Below are positions 1-8,838 of a DNA stretch of 64,000 nt, piece after piece. The stretch is from the NCBI RefSeq assembly GCF_030380815.1, contig NZ_JAUDUY010000003.1:372001-436000 (forward strand). The letters run 5' to 3'. Within the stretch, counting starts at the first letter, position 1, and every line of letters starts with the position of its first letter. Source of the DNA: Robiginitalea aurantiaca (lineage in GTDB: Bacteria; Bacteroidota; Bacteroidia; Flavobacteriales; Flavobacteriaceae). A program made the position numbers and the translations under genes. A model generated the notes under the pieces. It ran no database searches, had not been told where the DNA came from, and was given only the letters and a program-made list of their open reading frames with translations.

Positions 1-6
1 AAAGTA

Positions 7-20
7 CGAAAACGGTTTCG
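7..20. promoter_or_regulatory. Candidate LacI-family operator
   Basis: The site reads CGAAAACGGTTTCG. It matches its own reverse complement at 12 of 14 positions around a central CG, the usual shape of LacI/CcpA-type operators. It lies about 240 bases upstream of a LacI-family gene, at the window edge, so it probably serves a sugar-uptake operon to the left that is not visible here. Binding is inferred. Confidence 0.45.
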
Positions 21-170
21 CGGCAAAAATTTCGATTTAATAATAATACCTGAAAATTTGTTCGGTAAATTTACGTATCTAATAATTGTGGGAGTGTTTT
101 ATTACGTAAATCTGATGCAAATATATCATTTTTTTATTTTGACGCCAATTTCAAATCCGCGCATCTTAAC

Positions 171-186
171 AAATACTTAAGTATTT
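171..186. promoter_or_regulatory. Perfect 16-bp palindrome upstream of the LacI gene
   Basis: AAATACTTAAGTATTT is a perfect palindrome without a spacer, 75 bases before the LacI-family start codon. With no loop it is more likely a dimer-binding site than a terminator. It does not resemble the CG-centred operator at the window edge, so a different regulator could bind it. The rest of positions 1-261 shows no coding signal. Confidence 0.35.
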
Positions 187-261
187 CCACGGATTTCTGG
201 TTACCCCTGTCAGGTCCGGGATTATTGATTAACTTCACGTTTCCTTTAAGCAAGCAGGAGG

Positions 262-1287
262 ATGATTCGCAGAAAAGTTACCCTCAAGGATATTGCCCGT
301 GAACTGGATGTCTCCATCTCAACAGTTTCCAAGGCATTAAAGAATAGCAATGAGATCGGTCGGGACACGAGGAATAGGATCCAGGCTTTCGCCCGGTCGC
401 ACAATTACCGGCCGAACAATATTGCCGTGAGCCTTAAGAATAAAAAGACCCGGAATATTGGCGTGATCATCCCTGATATCGTACATCACTTTTTTACAAC
501 TGTTTTCAGAGGTATAGAGAAGCATGCAAATAGTCTTGGCTACAACGTGATCGTATGTGTTTCGGACGAATCTTTCGACAAAGAAGTGATCAATACAGAG
601 CTGCTTGCCAATGGGAGTATTGACGGGTTTATAATAGGCCTGTCTGCCGAAACTCAGGAAAAAAGGGATTATTCGCATTTAAAGGAGGTAACCGACCAGG
701 GGATCCCTGTGGTGCTTTTTGACCGTGTGACAGATGAATTTCCATGTGACAAAGTAATTATAGACGACGAGGTTGCCGCCAGACAGGCCGTGGAATACCT
801 TATAAGTAAGGGTAAAAAACGAATAGCGCTTTTTACCACTGCGCATGATCTTGGGGTTACCAAGAACAGGAGTTTAGGCTATAAAAAAGCACTTGAAAAC
901 CACAGAATCCCCTTTGATAAAAACTTGGTGCTTCAGCTGCCCTTTCAATTCGAGGAGGAGGAGCTGAGCCGTTCATTTTTTAAGGAGCAGACATTTGATG
1001 CCGTGCTAAGTGTCAATGAGATTTTTGCAGTCAGGGGAATGCGTCTGGCCGGGGAATTCGGATACCGGATTCCCGAAGACGTTTCCTTTATCGGTTTCAC
1101 CGATGGAATTCTTTCAAAATACGCTGTCCCCAGCCTGACCTCCATTGCCCAGCATGGTGAACAGATGGGCGAAACCGCTGCCCGGATGCTCATCGATAAG
1201 ATTGAAAATGAATACGATGAAACGGATGCTTCCAACTACCGAACGGAAATTATCGAGGCCAGCCTGATAAAAAGGGAATCAACCTGA
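262..1287 (+). CDS. LacI-family transcriptional regulator (maltodextrin locus)
   Basis: A 341-residue DNA-binding regulator. Residues 6-26 form the LacI helix-turn-helix (VTLKDIARELDVS, then TVSKAL), followed by a hinge helix and a periplasmic-binding-protein-like sensor domain from about residue 60 to the end; length is normal for the family. An AGGAGG sits directly against the ATG, too close for a normal Shine-Dalgarno, and flavobacteria rarely use one. It precedes bpgm, GH65 and GH13 genes on the same strand, so it most likely senses maltose or a maltodextrin product and controls this locus. The effector is not readable from sequence. Two CG/GC-centred near-palindromes (7-20, 1311-1326) are candidate operators. 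Confidence 0.9.
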   Translation: MIRRKVTLKDIARELDVSISTVSKALKNSNEIGRDTRNRIQAFARSHNYRPNNIAVSLKNKKTRNIGVIIPDIVHHFFTTVFRGIEKHANSLGYNVIVCVSDESFDKEVINTELLANGSIDGFIIGLSAETQEKRDYSHLKEVTDQGIPVVLFDRVTDEFPCDKVIIDDEVAARQAVEYLISKGKKRIALFTTAHDLGVTKNRSLGYKKALENHRIPFDKNLVLQLPFQFEEEELSRSFFKEQTFDAVLSVNEIFAVRGMRLAGEFGYRIPEDVSFIGFTDGILSKYAVPSLTSIAQHGEQMGETAARMLIDKIENEYDETDASNYRTEIIEASLIKREST

Positions 1288-1310
1288 TCCGGGCTTTTGT
1301 TTTCTTTTTT

Positions 1311-1326
1311 GTGAAAAGCGTTTATA
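1311..1326. promoter_or_regulatory. Second candidate LacI-type operator
   Basis: GTGAAAAGCGTTTATA resembles cre/LacI operators. Its core AAAAGCGTTT differs from the core AAAACGGTTT at positions 7-20 mainly by the order of the central CG/GC. It lies about 40 bases upstream of the -33 box of the bpgm operon promoter and 24 bases after the regulator stop codon, so it could allow autoregulated control of the operon. Confidence 0.35.
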
Positions 1327-1363
1327 TTGATATTCAACCATGCTATCCGATACAACCCTTCAC

Positions 1364-1393
1364 TTTGCAAGACCGAATTCCTTTCTATATTTG
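1364..1393 (+). promoter_or_regulatory. Flavobacterial promoter of the maltodextrin operon
   Basis: TTTG at 1364-1367 and TATATTTG at 1386-1393 are separated by 18 bases, an exact match to the Bacteroidota consensus TTTG-(17-23)-TAnnTTTG. It lies 58 bases before the beta-phosphoglucomutase start and would drive the four-gene operon ending at 8225. Confidence 0.7.
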
Positions 1394-1451
1394 AAACTTG
1401 TAAATTCCCGGATACTTAAAACGGAAACCTACCTCGAAACTTGGAATATCT

Positions 1452-2120
1452 ATGAAAGGCTTCATTTTTGATCTGGACGGGGTCATCGTCGACACGGCCA
1501 AATACCATTACCTGGCCTGGAAGAACCTGGCCGATCATCTGGGTATCGACTTTACCTCTGAGGATAATGAAAAGTTTAAAGGGGTCAGCCGAAAACGTTG
1601 CCTGGAACTTTTATTAGAAATGGGTAACCTCGAGGTCTCCGATGAGCAATTTAATGCCTGGCTGGAAGAGAAAAATGAGGATTACCTGAAATATATCGGT
1701 GGTATGGACGCCTCTGAGATACTTCCGGAAGTCCCAAGAGTTTTAAATTACCTGAGAGAAAAGGACGTTCCTATGGCTCTTGGATCGGCCAGCAAGAATG
1801 CCGTTCGCATCCTTGAAAAGGTCGGGCTGACAGAGTACTTTGAAACGGTGGTGGACGGAACACAGGTAGTGAAAGCGAAACCAGATCCGGAAGTATTCCT
1901 GATCGCCGCTTCACGTTTGGGACTATCCCCGGAAGCATGCGTTGTCGTTGAGGATGCGCAGGCCGGGATAGCTGCTGCCAATAGCGCCGGGATGTACAGT
2001 CTGGGGATTGGGGAGACCGAAGTGCTCTCCGAGGCAGATACCGTCTTTAGAGATTTTACCGAAATGCAGGCTTCATTTTTGGATGAGGTATTGCAATTGG
2101 AAAGAAAACCGCATAAATAA
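1452..2120 (+). CDS. pgmB: Beta-phosphoglucomutase
   Basis: Cytoplasmic HAD-superfamily enzyme, 222 residues, converting beta-glucose 1-phosphate to glucose 6-phosphate. HAD motif I FDLDGVIVDT (residues 5-14) carries the nucleophile Asp and the general acid/base Asp; motif II is at GSASKN (about 113-118), the Lys at KAKPDP, and the acidic metal-binding pair at VVEDAQAG (about 166-173). A cap domain with the RKRCLELLLE helix follows motif I. It lies 8 bases before a GH65 phosphorylase that releases beta-glucose 1-phosphate, which makes the assignment firm over other HAD phosphatases. Confidence 0.92.
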   Translation: MKGFIFDLDGVIVDTAKYHYLAWKNLADHLGIDFTSEDNEKFKGVSRKRCLELLLEMGNLEVSDEQFNAWLEEKNEDYLKYIGGMDASEILPEVPRVLNYLREKDVPMALGSASKNAVRILEKVGLTEYFETVVDGTQVVKAKPDPEVFLIAASRLGLSPEACVVVEDAQAGIAAANSAGMYSLGIGETEVLSEADTVFRDFTEMQASFLDEVLQLERKPHK

Positions 2121-2128
2121 TAAGTAGT

Positions 2129-4447
2129 ATGAATCAGGATTACATCAAGCCAGATCCATGGTCAATAATCGAAGAGGGATATTCACCTTCAAATGTTAAG
2201 GCCTCTGAAAGCCTTTTCAGCATGGGTAACGGGGCTATGGGACAGCGTGCAAATTTTGAAGAGGATTACAGTGGTCCAACATTTCAGGGGAGTTATATCG
2301 GAGGCGTTTATTATCCGGATAAGACCCGGGTGGGTTGGTGGAAAAACGGGTACCCCGAATATTTTGCCAAGGTGCTGAACGCTCCAAACTGGATCGGTAT
2401 TCGAATTGTAATCAATGGGGAAACCCTTGATCTGAACCGCTGCAGCAAAGTTGCAAAGTTCAGAAGAGAGTTCAATATGAAAGAGGGTTGGTACCGGCGC
2501 TCCTTTGAAGCGGTTTTGGAAAATGGAGTGAGTGTTGAAGTTCAGGCAACCCGATTTATGAGCCTGGAACACTATGAACTGGGTGCAATTCACTATCAGT
2601 TGCGCTTTCCCAAGGATGATGTAAAAGTGGAGGCAACACCGTATTTGGATAGCGGAATCACAAACGAGGACACCAATTGGGACGATCCCTTCTGGAAAAC
2701 GACCAAGGTATGGTCCGCTGGTTCCCGGGCATTTATTGAAGCGCATACCCTGAAGACCCGATTCCATACCTGTACTTTTATGGATGCGCGTCTGTTTTTA
2801 GAGGGCAAACCACTTGAGGCATCACCCCAATGCGAAGAGCGGGAAACGTATGTAGGCCACACATACAATATTTCGGTCCCCAGGGGCGAAACACTTAGTA
2901 TCTGCAAGTACGGGGGGTATACTGTAGATCTTAACCATCCTGCGGATGGCTTAAGCAAAGCGGCGGATACGGTAATGGATACGGCTGTGAAGCAGGGATT
3001 TGATAATCTGTTAGAGGCACAGCGTTTGGCTTGGGATGCGATTTGGGAGATGAGTGACATCACGATCGAGGGAGACGTGCGAGCACAACAGGGCATTCGG
3101 TTTAATATCCTGCATCTCAATCAGACCTATACAGGAAGAGATTCCCGATTGAATATCGGACCCAAAGGATTTACAGGAGAAAAATACGGGGGGAGTACCT
3201 ACTGGGATACAGAGGCCTATTGCATCCCGTTTTACATGGCGACCAAAGACCAACATGTGGCCCGTAATCTATTGGAGTACAGGTTTAGCCACCTGGAGAA
3301 GGCGATTGAAAATGCCGCAAAATTAGGGTTTTCCAATGGGGCGGCCCTGTATCCAATGGTCACCATGAATGGGGAGGAATGCCATAACGAGTGGGAAATC
3401 ACCTTTGAAGAAATTCATCGTAATGGCGCTATCGCCTTTGCGATATACAACTATTTCCGATACACAGGGGACTATACCTATATCCCTGAAATGGGCCTTG
3501 AAGTGCTTATCGGGATTGCCAGGTTCTGGCATCAGCGGGCTACATTTTCCGAGCAAAAACAGAAATATGTCATTCTTGGGGTTACGGGGCCGAATGAATA
3601 TGAGAACAATGTGAACAACAACTGGTATACCAATTATATGGCGCGCTGGTGTATCCGGTACTGCCTGGAACAACTCGGCAAGGTCAAGGATGGGTATCCC
3701 GATGATTACACCCGTATTATTGGGCATACCCGACTTAGTGATCGCGAGACCCAACAATGGAAGAAAGTGGCTGACGGCATGTATTTCCCATACTCAGAGA
3801 CCCATCAGGTATATCTCCAGCAAGATGGATTCCTGGATAAGGAGTTGATCCCGGCCGCCGAACTGGATCGCGCAATACGCCCCCTGAATCAGAAATGGAG
3901 CTGGGATCGGATCCTCAGGTCTCCTTACATCAAACAGGCAGACACGCTGCAGGGATTCTACTTTTTCGAGGATGATTTCACCGAAGAAGAACTCGAACGC
4001 CATTTTGATTTTTACGAGCCTTTCACAGTTCATGAATCTTCGCTGTCCCCATGTGTCCACAGTATTCAGGCTTCCAAGCTTAATCGGATGGAACAGGCCT
4101 ATTCATTTTATCTGAGGACTTCCCGATTAGACCTGGACGACTACAATAAAGAGGTAGAAGAAGGATTGCACATAACTTCTATGGCAGGTACCTGGATGAG
4201 TATCGTTGAAGGTTTCGGAGGTATGCGGATACGCGATGATAAGCTCTCATTCTTTCCAAGAATTCCCAGCCAATGGAAATCGTATTCCTTTAAAATCAAC
4301 TTCAGGAATCGGATTCTCAAGGTAGAGGTGTCTTCGGAAGGCAGCCATTTTTATTTGGATTCCAAGGAGGAAATGTCGATTCGGGTCAATGGGCAGCGCG
4401 TGGTCTTAAAACCGGAAAACACGGTTCATGTCCCGGGAATCCTCTAA
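2129..4447 (+). CDS. GH65 disaccharide phosphorylase, probably maltose phosphorylase
   Basis: A 772-residue cytoplasmic enzyme without signal peptide. It should split an alpha-linked glucose disaccharide with inorganic phosphate to beta-glucose 1-phosphate and glucose. An N-terminal beta-sandwich domain (to about residue 270) precedes the (alpha/alpha)6 barrel. The catalytic acid lies in GEECHNEWEI (residues 415-424), the GH65 signature. Maltose is the best guess because of the neighbouring amylases, but trehalose or kojibiose phosphorylases share this signature and cannot be excluded by eye. Its last 20 bases overlap the next gene, suggesting translational coupling. Confidence 0.88.
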   Translation: MNQDYIKPDPWSIIEEGYSPSNVKASESLFSMGNGAMGQRANFEEDYSGPTFQGSYIGGVYYPDKTRVGWWKNGYPEYFAKVLNAPNWIGIRIVINGETLDLNRCSKVAKFRREFNMKEGWYRRSFEAVLENGVSVEVQATRFMSLEHYELGAIHYQLRFPKDDVKVEATPYLDSGITNEDTNWDDPFWKTTKVWSAGSRAFIEAHTLKTRFHTCTFMDARLFLEGKPLEASPQCEERETYVGHTYNISVPRGETLSICKYGGYTVDLNHPADGLSKAADTVMDTAVKQGFDNLLEAQRLAWDAIWEMSDITIEGDVRAQQGIRFNILHLNQTYTGRDSRLNIGPKGFTGEKYGGSTYWDTEAYCIPFYMATKDQHVARNLLEYRFSHLEKAIENAAKLGFSNGAALYPMVTMNGEECHNEWEITFEEIHRNGAIAFAIYNYFRYTGDYTYIPEMGLEVLIGIARFWHQRATFSEQKQKYVILGVTGPNEYENNVNNNWYTNYMARWCIRYCLEQLGKVKDGYPDDYTRIIGHTRLSDRETQQWKKVADGMYFPYSETHQVYLQQDGFLDKELIPAAELDRAIRPLNQKWSWDRILRSPYIKQADTLQGFYFFEDDFTEEELERHFDFYEPFTVHESSLSPCVHSIQASKLNRMEQAYSFYLRTSRLDLDDYNKEVEEGLHITSMAGTWMSIVEGFGGMRIRDDKLSFFPRIPSQWKSYSFKINFRNRILKVEVSSEGSHFYLDSKEEMSIRVNGQRVVLKPENTVHVPGIL

Positions 4448-6341
4448 ACACAAGTCTAATGTCACATTCGGGCTACTCCTCCTTATCGCGGGAATTACAG
4501 CCTTGGGCGGTGTACGGCATATGAACGCCCAGGAAACAGCAATCCGGGTAGAACCCCCAAACTGGTGGGCTGGAATGCGAAATCCCAGGCTACAACTCAT
4601 GCTCTACGGGAAGGAAATCGCAAACTACACCCCCGAAATAAAAGAGGAAGGGGTGGCCCTGGATTCCTGGCATCCCGGTGCTTCTGCCAATTATCTTTTT
4701 CTCGATCTTTCCCTCGACCCCGGCCTAGAACCGGGTGAGGTGGAAATTAACCTCGCGCGCAGGGGATTTCCTGACCAGGAGGTATCCTATGAGATCCGGA
4801 CCCGTCAGAGGGCAGGAGAAGATTTGGTTGGCTTCGATGCTTCAGACGTGATTTACCTGATCACTCCGGACCGTTTTGCAAATGGCATACCCGAAAACGA
4901 CAGTGTTTCCGGCATGCGGGAACAGGGCACAGATCGGTCCGATGATTATGCCCGCCATGGGGGAGATTTGGAGGGAATCCGACAGCATTTGGAATATATC
5001 GCCGGAATGGGTTTTACCGCGATTTGGCCTACGCCCCTGCTTACCAATGACATGCCCAGGACTTCCTATCACGGATACGCCATCACCGACTTTTACCAGG
5101 TCGACCCGAGATTCGGAACACTCCAGGCGTATATTGAATTGAGTAAAGAGGCCCGAAGAAAAGGCCTTAAGCTAATCATGGATCAGGTAGTGAACCACTG
5201 CGGCCTTTCGCACTGGTGGATGGAGGATTTGCCTTTTAGTGACTGGATTAATTACCAGGAAAACCATGAAAAAGGCCAGCCTATAACGGTTACCAACCAC
5301 CGGAGGACGGTCAATCAGGATCCGTACGCCGCCGAGGCAGACCGCATCCTGATGGAAAAGGGTTGGTTTGTGCCGTCCATGCCCGATTTGAATCAGGATA
5401 ATCCGTTCCTGGCTACCTATCTGATACAAAACAGCATTTGGTGGGTGGAAACCTTACAACTCGGTGGGATTCGCCAGGATACCTATCCCTATCCGGATAA
5501 AGATTTCCTGGCCCGATGGGCCCGCGAAATTATGGAGGAGTATCCCAATTTTAATATTGTTGGAGAGGAATGGAGTACGAATCCGCTTCTTGTGGCTTAC
5601 TGGCAGGATGGGGCGCCAAAACGGGACAGTTATCGTTCCTATTTGCGGACGACCATGGATTTCCCCCTTCAAAAGGCCCTGGTTGATGGCTTGACAGCCC
5701 AGGAGACCTGGGGAACCGGACTTATCGGAATCTATGAAGCCCTGGCCAATGACTTTCACTACGCCAGCCCCAGGAATTTACTATTCTTTGGGGATAACCA
5801 CGACATGGACCGGCTTTACACCCAGCTTGGGGAGTCGGTTGCCCTAACCCAGATGGCCCTTGCCTTTATCCTCACCACACCACGCATTCCACAGGTATAT
5901 TACGGTACGGAACTCCTGATGGAAAACAGTGCAAAACCAGGAGATCACGGTTTGATTCGCTCAGATTTTCCCGGAGGCTGGGAAGGGGATTTGAGAAATG
6001 GTTTTACAGGGGCTGGGCTGACTTCCCAGGAGAAGGAGATGCAGCTTTTCCTTCGGAAAATACTGAAGTTCCGCCAGCGTAGTCCGGCCATTCATAAAGG
6101 GGAAACACTGCATTTTGTCCCCGAAGACGGGGTTTATATTCTGGCCCGGTCCCTTAAAAATGAAACAGTAGTCCTTGTACTCAATAAAAATGAAGGCCCT
6201 GTGACAGTTCCCCTGTCCCGCTATGCAGAATTGGGGCTATCCGGGAAACCCATGAATGAGATCCTGAGCGGGAAAACGGTGATTTGGTCAGGGAGTTTGA
6301 CCCTGAAAGAACCGGGGGCGTATATTTACACCACAGAGTAA
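4428..6341 (+). CDS. Exported GH13 alpha-amylase (neopullulanase/cyclomaltodextrinase type)
   Basis: 637 residues with an N-terminal signal peptide ending around HMNAQ (residue 35), so periplasmic. Next comes an Ig-like N-terminal domain typical of cyclomaltodextrinases (about 38-125), then the GH13 barrel. Visible conserved regions: DQVVNH (region I), GIRQD with nucleophile Asp351, VGEEW with acid Glu380, and GDNHD (region IV). A C-terminal beta domain ends the protein. It resembles SusA of the starch utilization system. It starts inside the phosphorylase gene and is followed after 9 bases by a second GH13 gene. Probable substrates are maltodextrins or cyclodextrins. Confidence 0.88.
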   Translation: MSRESSKHKSNVTFGLLLLIAGITALGGVRHMNAQETAIRVEPPNWWAGMRNPRLQLMLYGKEIANYTPEIKEEGVALDSWHPGASANYLFLDLSLDPGLEPGEVEINLARRGFPDQEVSYEIRTRQRAGEDLVGFDASDVIYLITPDRFANGIPENDSVSGMREQGTDRSDDYARHGGDLEGIRQHLEYIAGMGFTAIWPTPLLTNDMPRTSYHGYAITDFYQVDPRFGTLQAYIELSKEARRKGLKLIMDQVVNHCGLSHWWMEDLPFSDWINYQENHEKGQPITVTNHRRTVNQDPYAAEADRILMEKGWFVPSMPDLNQDNPFLATYLIQNSIWWVETLQLGGIRQDTYPYPDKDFLARWAREIMEEYPNFNIVGEEWSTNPLLVAYWQDGAPKRDSYRSYLRTTMDFPLQKALVDGLTAQETWGTGLIGIYEALANDFHYASPRNLLFFGDNHDMDRLYTQLGESVALTQMALAFILTTPRIPQVYYGTELLMENSAKPGDHGLIRSDFPGGWEGDLRNGFTGAGLTSQEKEMQLFLRKILKFRQRSPAIHKGETLHFVPEDGVYILARSLKNETVVLVLNKNEGPVTVPLSRYAELGLSGKPMNEILSGKTVIWSGSLTLKEPGAYIYTTE

Positions 6342-6350
6342 ACACATCCA

Positions 6351-8225
6351 ATGAAGATTGTAAGCGGAATTCTGGCCTCCTTATTTCTGATCTCCTGTGG
6401 TCAGGATAGCAAGCGGAATCCGGCTGAAATACGCGAAACTCCAATGAAAGAATCAAGAAAGAAGGTCGTTTATCAGGTTTTCACACGTCTGTTTGGGAAT
6501 ACGACTGAAACCAATACCCCATGGGGAACCCTCGAAGAAAACGGGGTAGGCAAGTTTGAAGATTTTACGCCCGAGGCCCTGGGCGAAATCCGGCATCTGG
6601 GCGTCACACATATTTGGTACACAGGCGTGCCTCACCATGCCCTGGTCACAGACTATTCGGACTACGGCATCTCCCAGGACGATCCCGATGTGGTAAAGGG
6701 TCGCGCCGGATCTCCCTATGCTGTTAAGGACTATTACAATGTAAATCCCGACCTCGCGGTGGATCCTGCGAACCGGTTGGAGGAATTCCGGCTTTTGGTC
6801 GACCGGACACATGAGGCGGGAATGAAAGTACTCATTGATATAGTCCCGAACCACGTGGCCCGAAACTACGTGGGGGCAAGTACTCCTGAGGGTAAGACTC
6901 CCTTCGGAGCGGCCGATGACACCTCGGTAGAGTATTCAAGAGACAATGACTTCTATTATATCCCGGGAGAGGCATTCCGCGTGCCTGTGTGGAATGATGG
7001 ATACAAGCCCCTGGGAGGTAGTCCCCATCCGATGTCGGATAATCGGTTCGAAGAAAACCCGGCAAAATGGACGGGAAATGGTTCGCGCCTGGCCAGACCC
7101 GACGCGAATGACTGGTATGAAACGGTTAAATTGAACTATGGCGTACGGCCTGATGGCACATCTGATTTTGATGCCCTGCCACCTGAATATTCCGGGTTCG
7201 ATTATTCCCGGCATTTCGAATTCTGGGCAGATAAGGACGTGCCGGGAACCTGGAAAAAATTCAGGGATATCGCACTTTTCTGGCTCGACCTGGGGGTGGA
7301 TGGATTCCGGTATGATATGGCTGAAATGGTTCCTGTAGAATTCTGGAGTTATCTGAATTCACATATAAAAAAGAGTAATCCAGAGGCCTTTTTACTGGCA
7401 GAAGTTTATAATCCGGAGCGCTACCGTGATTATATCCACAGGGGAAAGATGGATTACCTCTACGACAAGGTAGAACTGTACGATAGCCTGAAACACATTA
7501 TGAAGGGCTACGGTTGGACAGACCACATCCCCGTGGTTCAGAATGGATTAATGGATATCGAGCACCACATGCTCCATTTTCTTGAAAACCACGATGAGCA
7601 GCGTATCCCATCTCCTGAGTTTGCAGGGGATGCATTGAAGGGAAAACCGGCAATGGTGGTTTCAGCTACCCTGAGTACTTCCCCGACGATGATTTATTTC
7701 GGACAGGAGCTCGGCGAACCAGGGGCAGAGGATGCCGGGTTTGGGAAGCCATCCCGAACATCTATTTTTGATTATATCGGGGTGCCTCATCTGCAGCGAT
7801 GGGTGAATGACAAAAACTTCGACGGGGGGCAATCCACAACCTCGGAAAAAGAACTCAGAGATTTTTACAGCCGTCTGCTGAATTTTACGATTCGAAGTGA
7901 GGCCCTGATGGGTGCCTATGAAGACATACACTATTTTAACAAAGAGCACACTCCGACCTACGATCACAGGGTTTATTCCTTTGTGCGATGGTCCGATACG
8001 GAACAACTGGTGATTCTGAGCAATTTTGATTCCGAAAAAGCATATCAGTTTGACCTTAAAATCCCGCCCCATATCATTGAAGCCTGGGGGTTGCAGGAGG
8101 GAAAACACCCCCTGGAAGAAATGCTGTACGGACAGTTGAATGCCGATCTCCAGGTAACAAAGGGTACCGGCTCAATTTCGCTTAAACTCGCCCCTTTGGA
8201 ATCGTTTATCTTCAGGCTAAAATAA
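6351..8225 (+). CDS. GH13 alpha-amylase lipoprotein
   Basis: 624 residues. The leader ends in a lipobox (LISCGQD, Cys about 16), so it is membrane-anchored, perhaps surface-exposed. The barrel starts at KVVYQVFTRLF. Conserved regions seen: DIVPNH (I), DGFRYDMAE with the nucleophile Asp (II), LLAEVYNPE with the acid Glu (III) and ENHDEQR (IV). It would cut starch or long maltodextrins outside the periplasm and feed the periplasmic GH13 encoded just upstream. No carbohydrate-binding module was recognised. Last gene of the operon, followed by a strong terminator. Confidence 0.87.
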   Translation: MKIVSGILASLFLISCGQDSKRNPAEIRETPMKESRKKVVYQVFTRLFGNTTETNTPWGTLEENGVGKFEDFTPEALGEIRHLGVTHIWYTGVPHHALVTDYSDYGISQDDPDVVKGRAGSPYAVKDYYNVNPDLAVDPANRLEEFRLLVDRTHEAGMKVLIDIVPNHVARNYVGASTPEGKTPFGAADDTSVEYSRDNDFYYIPGEAFRVPVWNDGYKPLGGSPHPMSDNRFEENPAKWTGNGSRLARPDANDWYETVKLNYGVRPDGTSDFDALPPEYSGFDYSRHFEFWADKDVPGTWKKFRDIALFWLDLGVDGFRYDMAEMVPVEFWSYLNSHIKKSNPEAFLLAEVYNPERYRDYIHRGKMDYLYDKVELYDSLKHIMKGYGWTDHIPVVQNGLMDIEHHMLHFLENHDEQRIPSPEFAGDALKGKPAMVVSATLSTSPTMIYFGQELGEPGAEDAGFGKPSRTSIFDYIGVPHLQRWVNDKNFDGGQSTTSEKELRDFYSRLLNFTIRSEALMGAYEDIHYFNKEHTPTYDHRVYSFVRWSDTEQLVILSNFDSEKAYQFDLKIPPHIIEAWGLQEGKHPLEEMLYGQLNADLQVTKGTGSISLKLAPLESFIFRLK

Positions 8226-8227
8226 GA

Positions 8228-8252
8228 AAGCCCGCCTCAGGAGGGCGGGCTT
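8228..8252. terminator. Bidirectional intrinsic terminator
   Basis: A perfect 9-bp GC-rich stem (AAGCCCGCC / GGCGGGCTT) with a 7-base loop lies 2 bases after the amylase stop codon and 24 bases from the end of the convergent membrane-protein gene. It should stop transcription from both sides. Confidence 0.85.
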
Positions 8253-8276
8253 GACTTTCATTATGAAGTGCGATTT

Positions 8277-8708
8277 TCAGGCCGCATCTTTCTTTGCAGT
8301 TGCTTTGTAGACCAGGGAAATGACCACACCGGCAATACCGTAGTACACGATATCCGTAATGGCCTCTACAAGATGTCCTGTAGTATCCATGAAATTGGAG
8401 GTGCCCAACCATACAAAGCCCATTCCCAGGCCAATAATCATGCCTATAAGGGCCCCGAAAGTAAAACCTTCCGATACCCCGTGATATCCACGGGCCCACT
8501 TGCCATAGAGGGTCGCCATAGCGAGAGCGGCGAACAAATTGCCCAGAAAGATGAAGCCCATATTCATTTCTTCATCCGGTTTCATCACGTCAGTAATGGT
8601 GTGCGACTTCATAATGGAGTCGAGGGCGATTCCCCAGAGCAGATACCCCAGCAGGAACATGACAACAGCAGCTGCCGCCGTTGCCAACAGGTTTTGTTTT
8701 GTAAACAT
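8277..8708 (-). CDS. Small integral membrane protein, function unknown
   Basis: 143 residues with four predicted transmembrane segments (about 9-30, 50-66, 82-104 and 116-137) separated by short loops, rich in Gly and Ala, ending in a Lys-rich tail. The general layout recalls DUF1761-like bacterial membrane proteins but I do not recognise the family with confidence. It is transcribed alone, convergent with the maltodextrin operon and divergent from the glycerophosphodiesterase. Nothing in the sequence gives a function. Confidence 0.75.
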   Translation of the reverse strand: MFTKQNLLATAAAAVVMFLLGYLLWGIALDSIMKSHTITDVMKPDEEMNMGFIFLGNLFAALAMATLYGKWARGYHGVSEGFTFGALIGMIIGLGMGFVWLGTSNFMDTTGHLVEAITDIVYYGIAGVVISLVYKATAKKDAA

Positions 8709-8838
8709 AATTGTCGAATTAACTGGTTGTTAGTATTTTAAATATAGGAAAAGTTTCTTTAATCCGTTTTTGGGAACTGGACTATCCCGACTGTGAATGT
8801 TTTGGAGGAATCCTTATTTTTGGGTCAAAGAAATAAAA

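Noticed and set aside
256-261. AGGAGG as Shine-Dalgarno of the LacI gene
   Set aside because: It touches the ATG with no spacing; flavobacterial ribosomes mostly ignore such sites, so it is probably chance.
337-678. Minus-strand frame of 113 codons inside the LacI gene
   Set aside because: It lies opposite a clear family member, has no domain, and its composition is that of an antisense shadow.
2189-2767. Minus-strand frame of 192 codons inside GH65
   Set aside because: Antisense shadow of a well-supported GH65 gene; no signal peptide or motif and no promoter.
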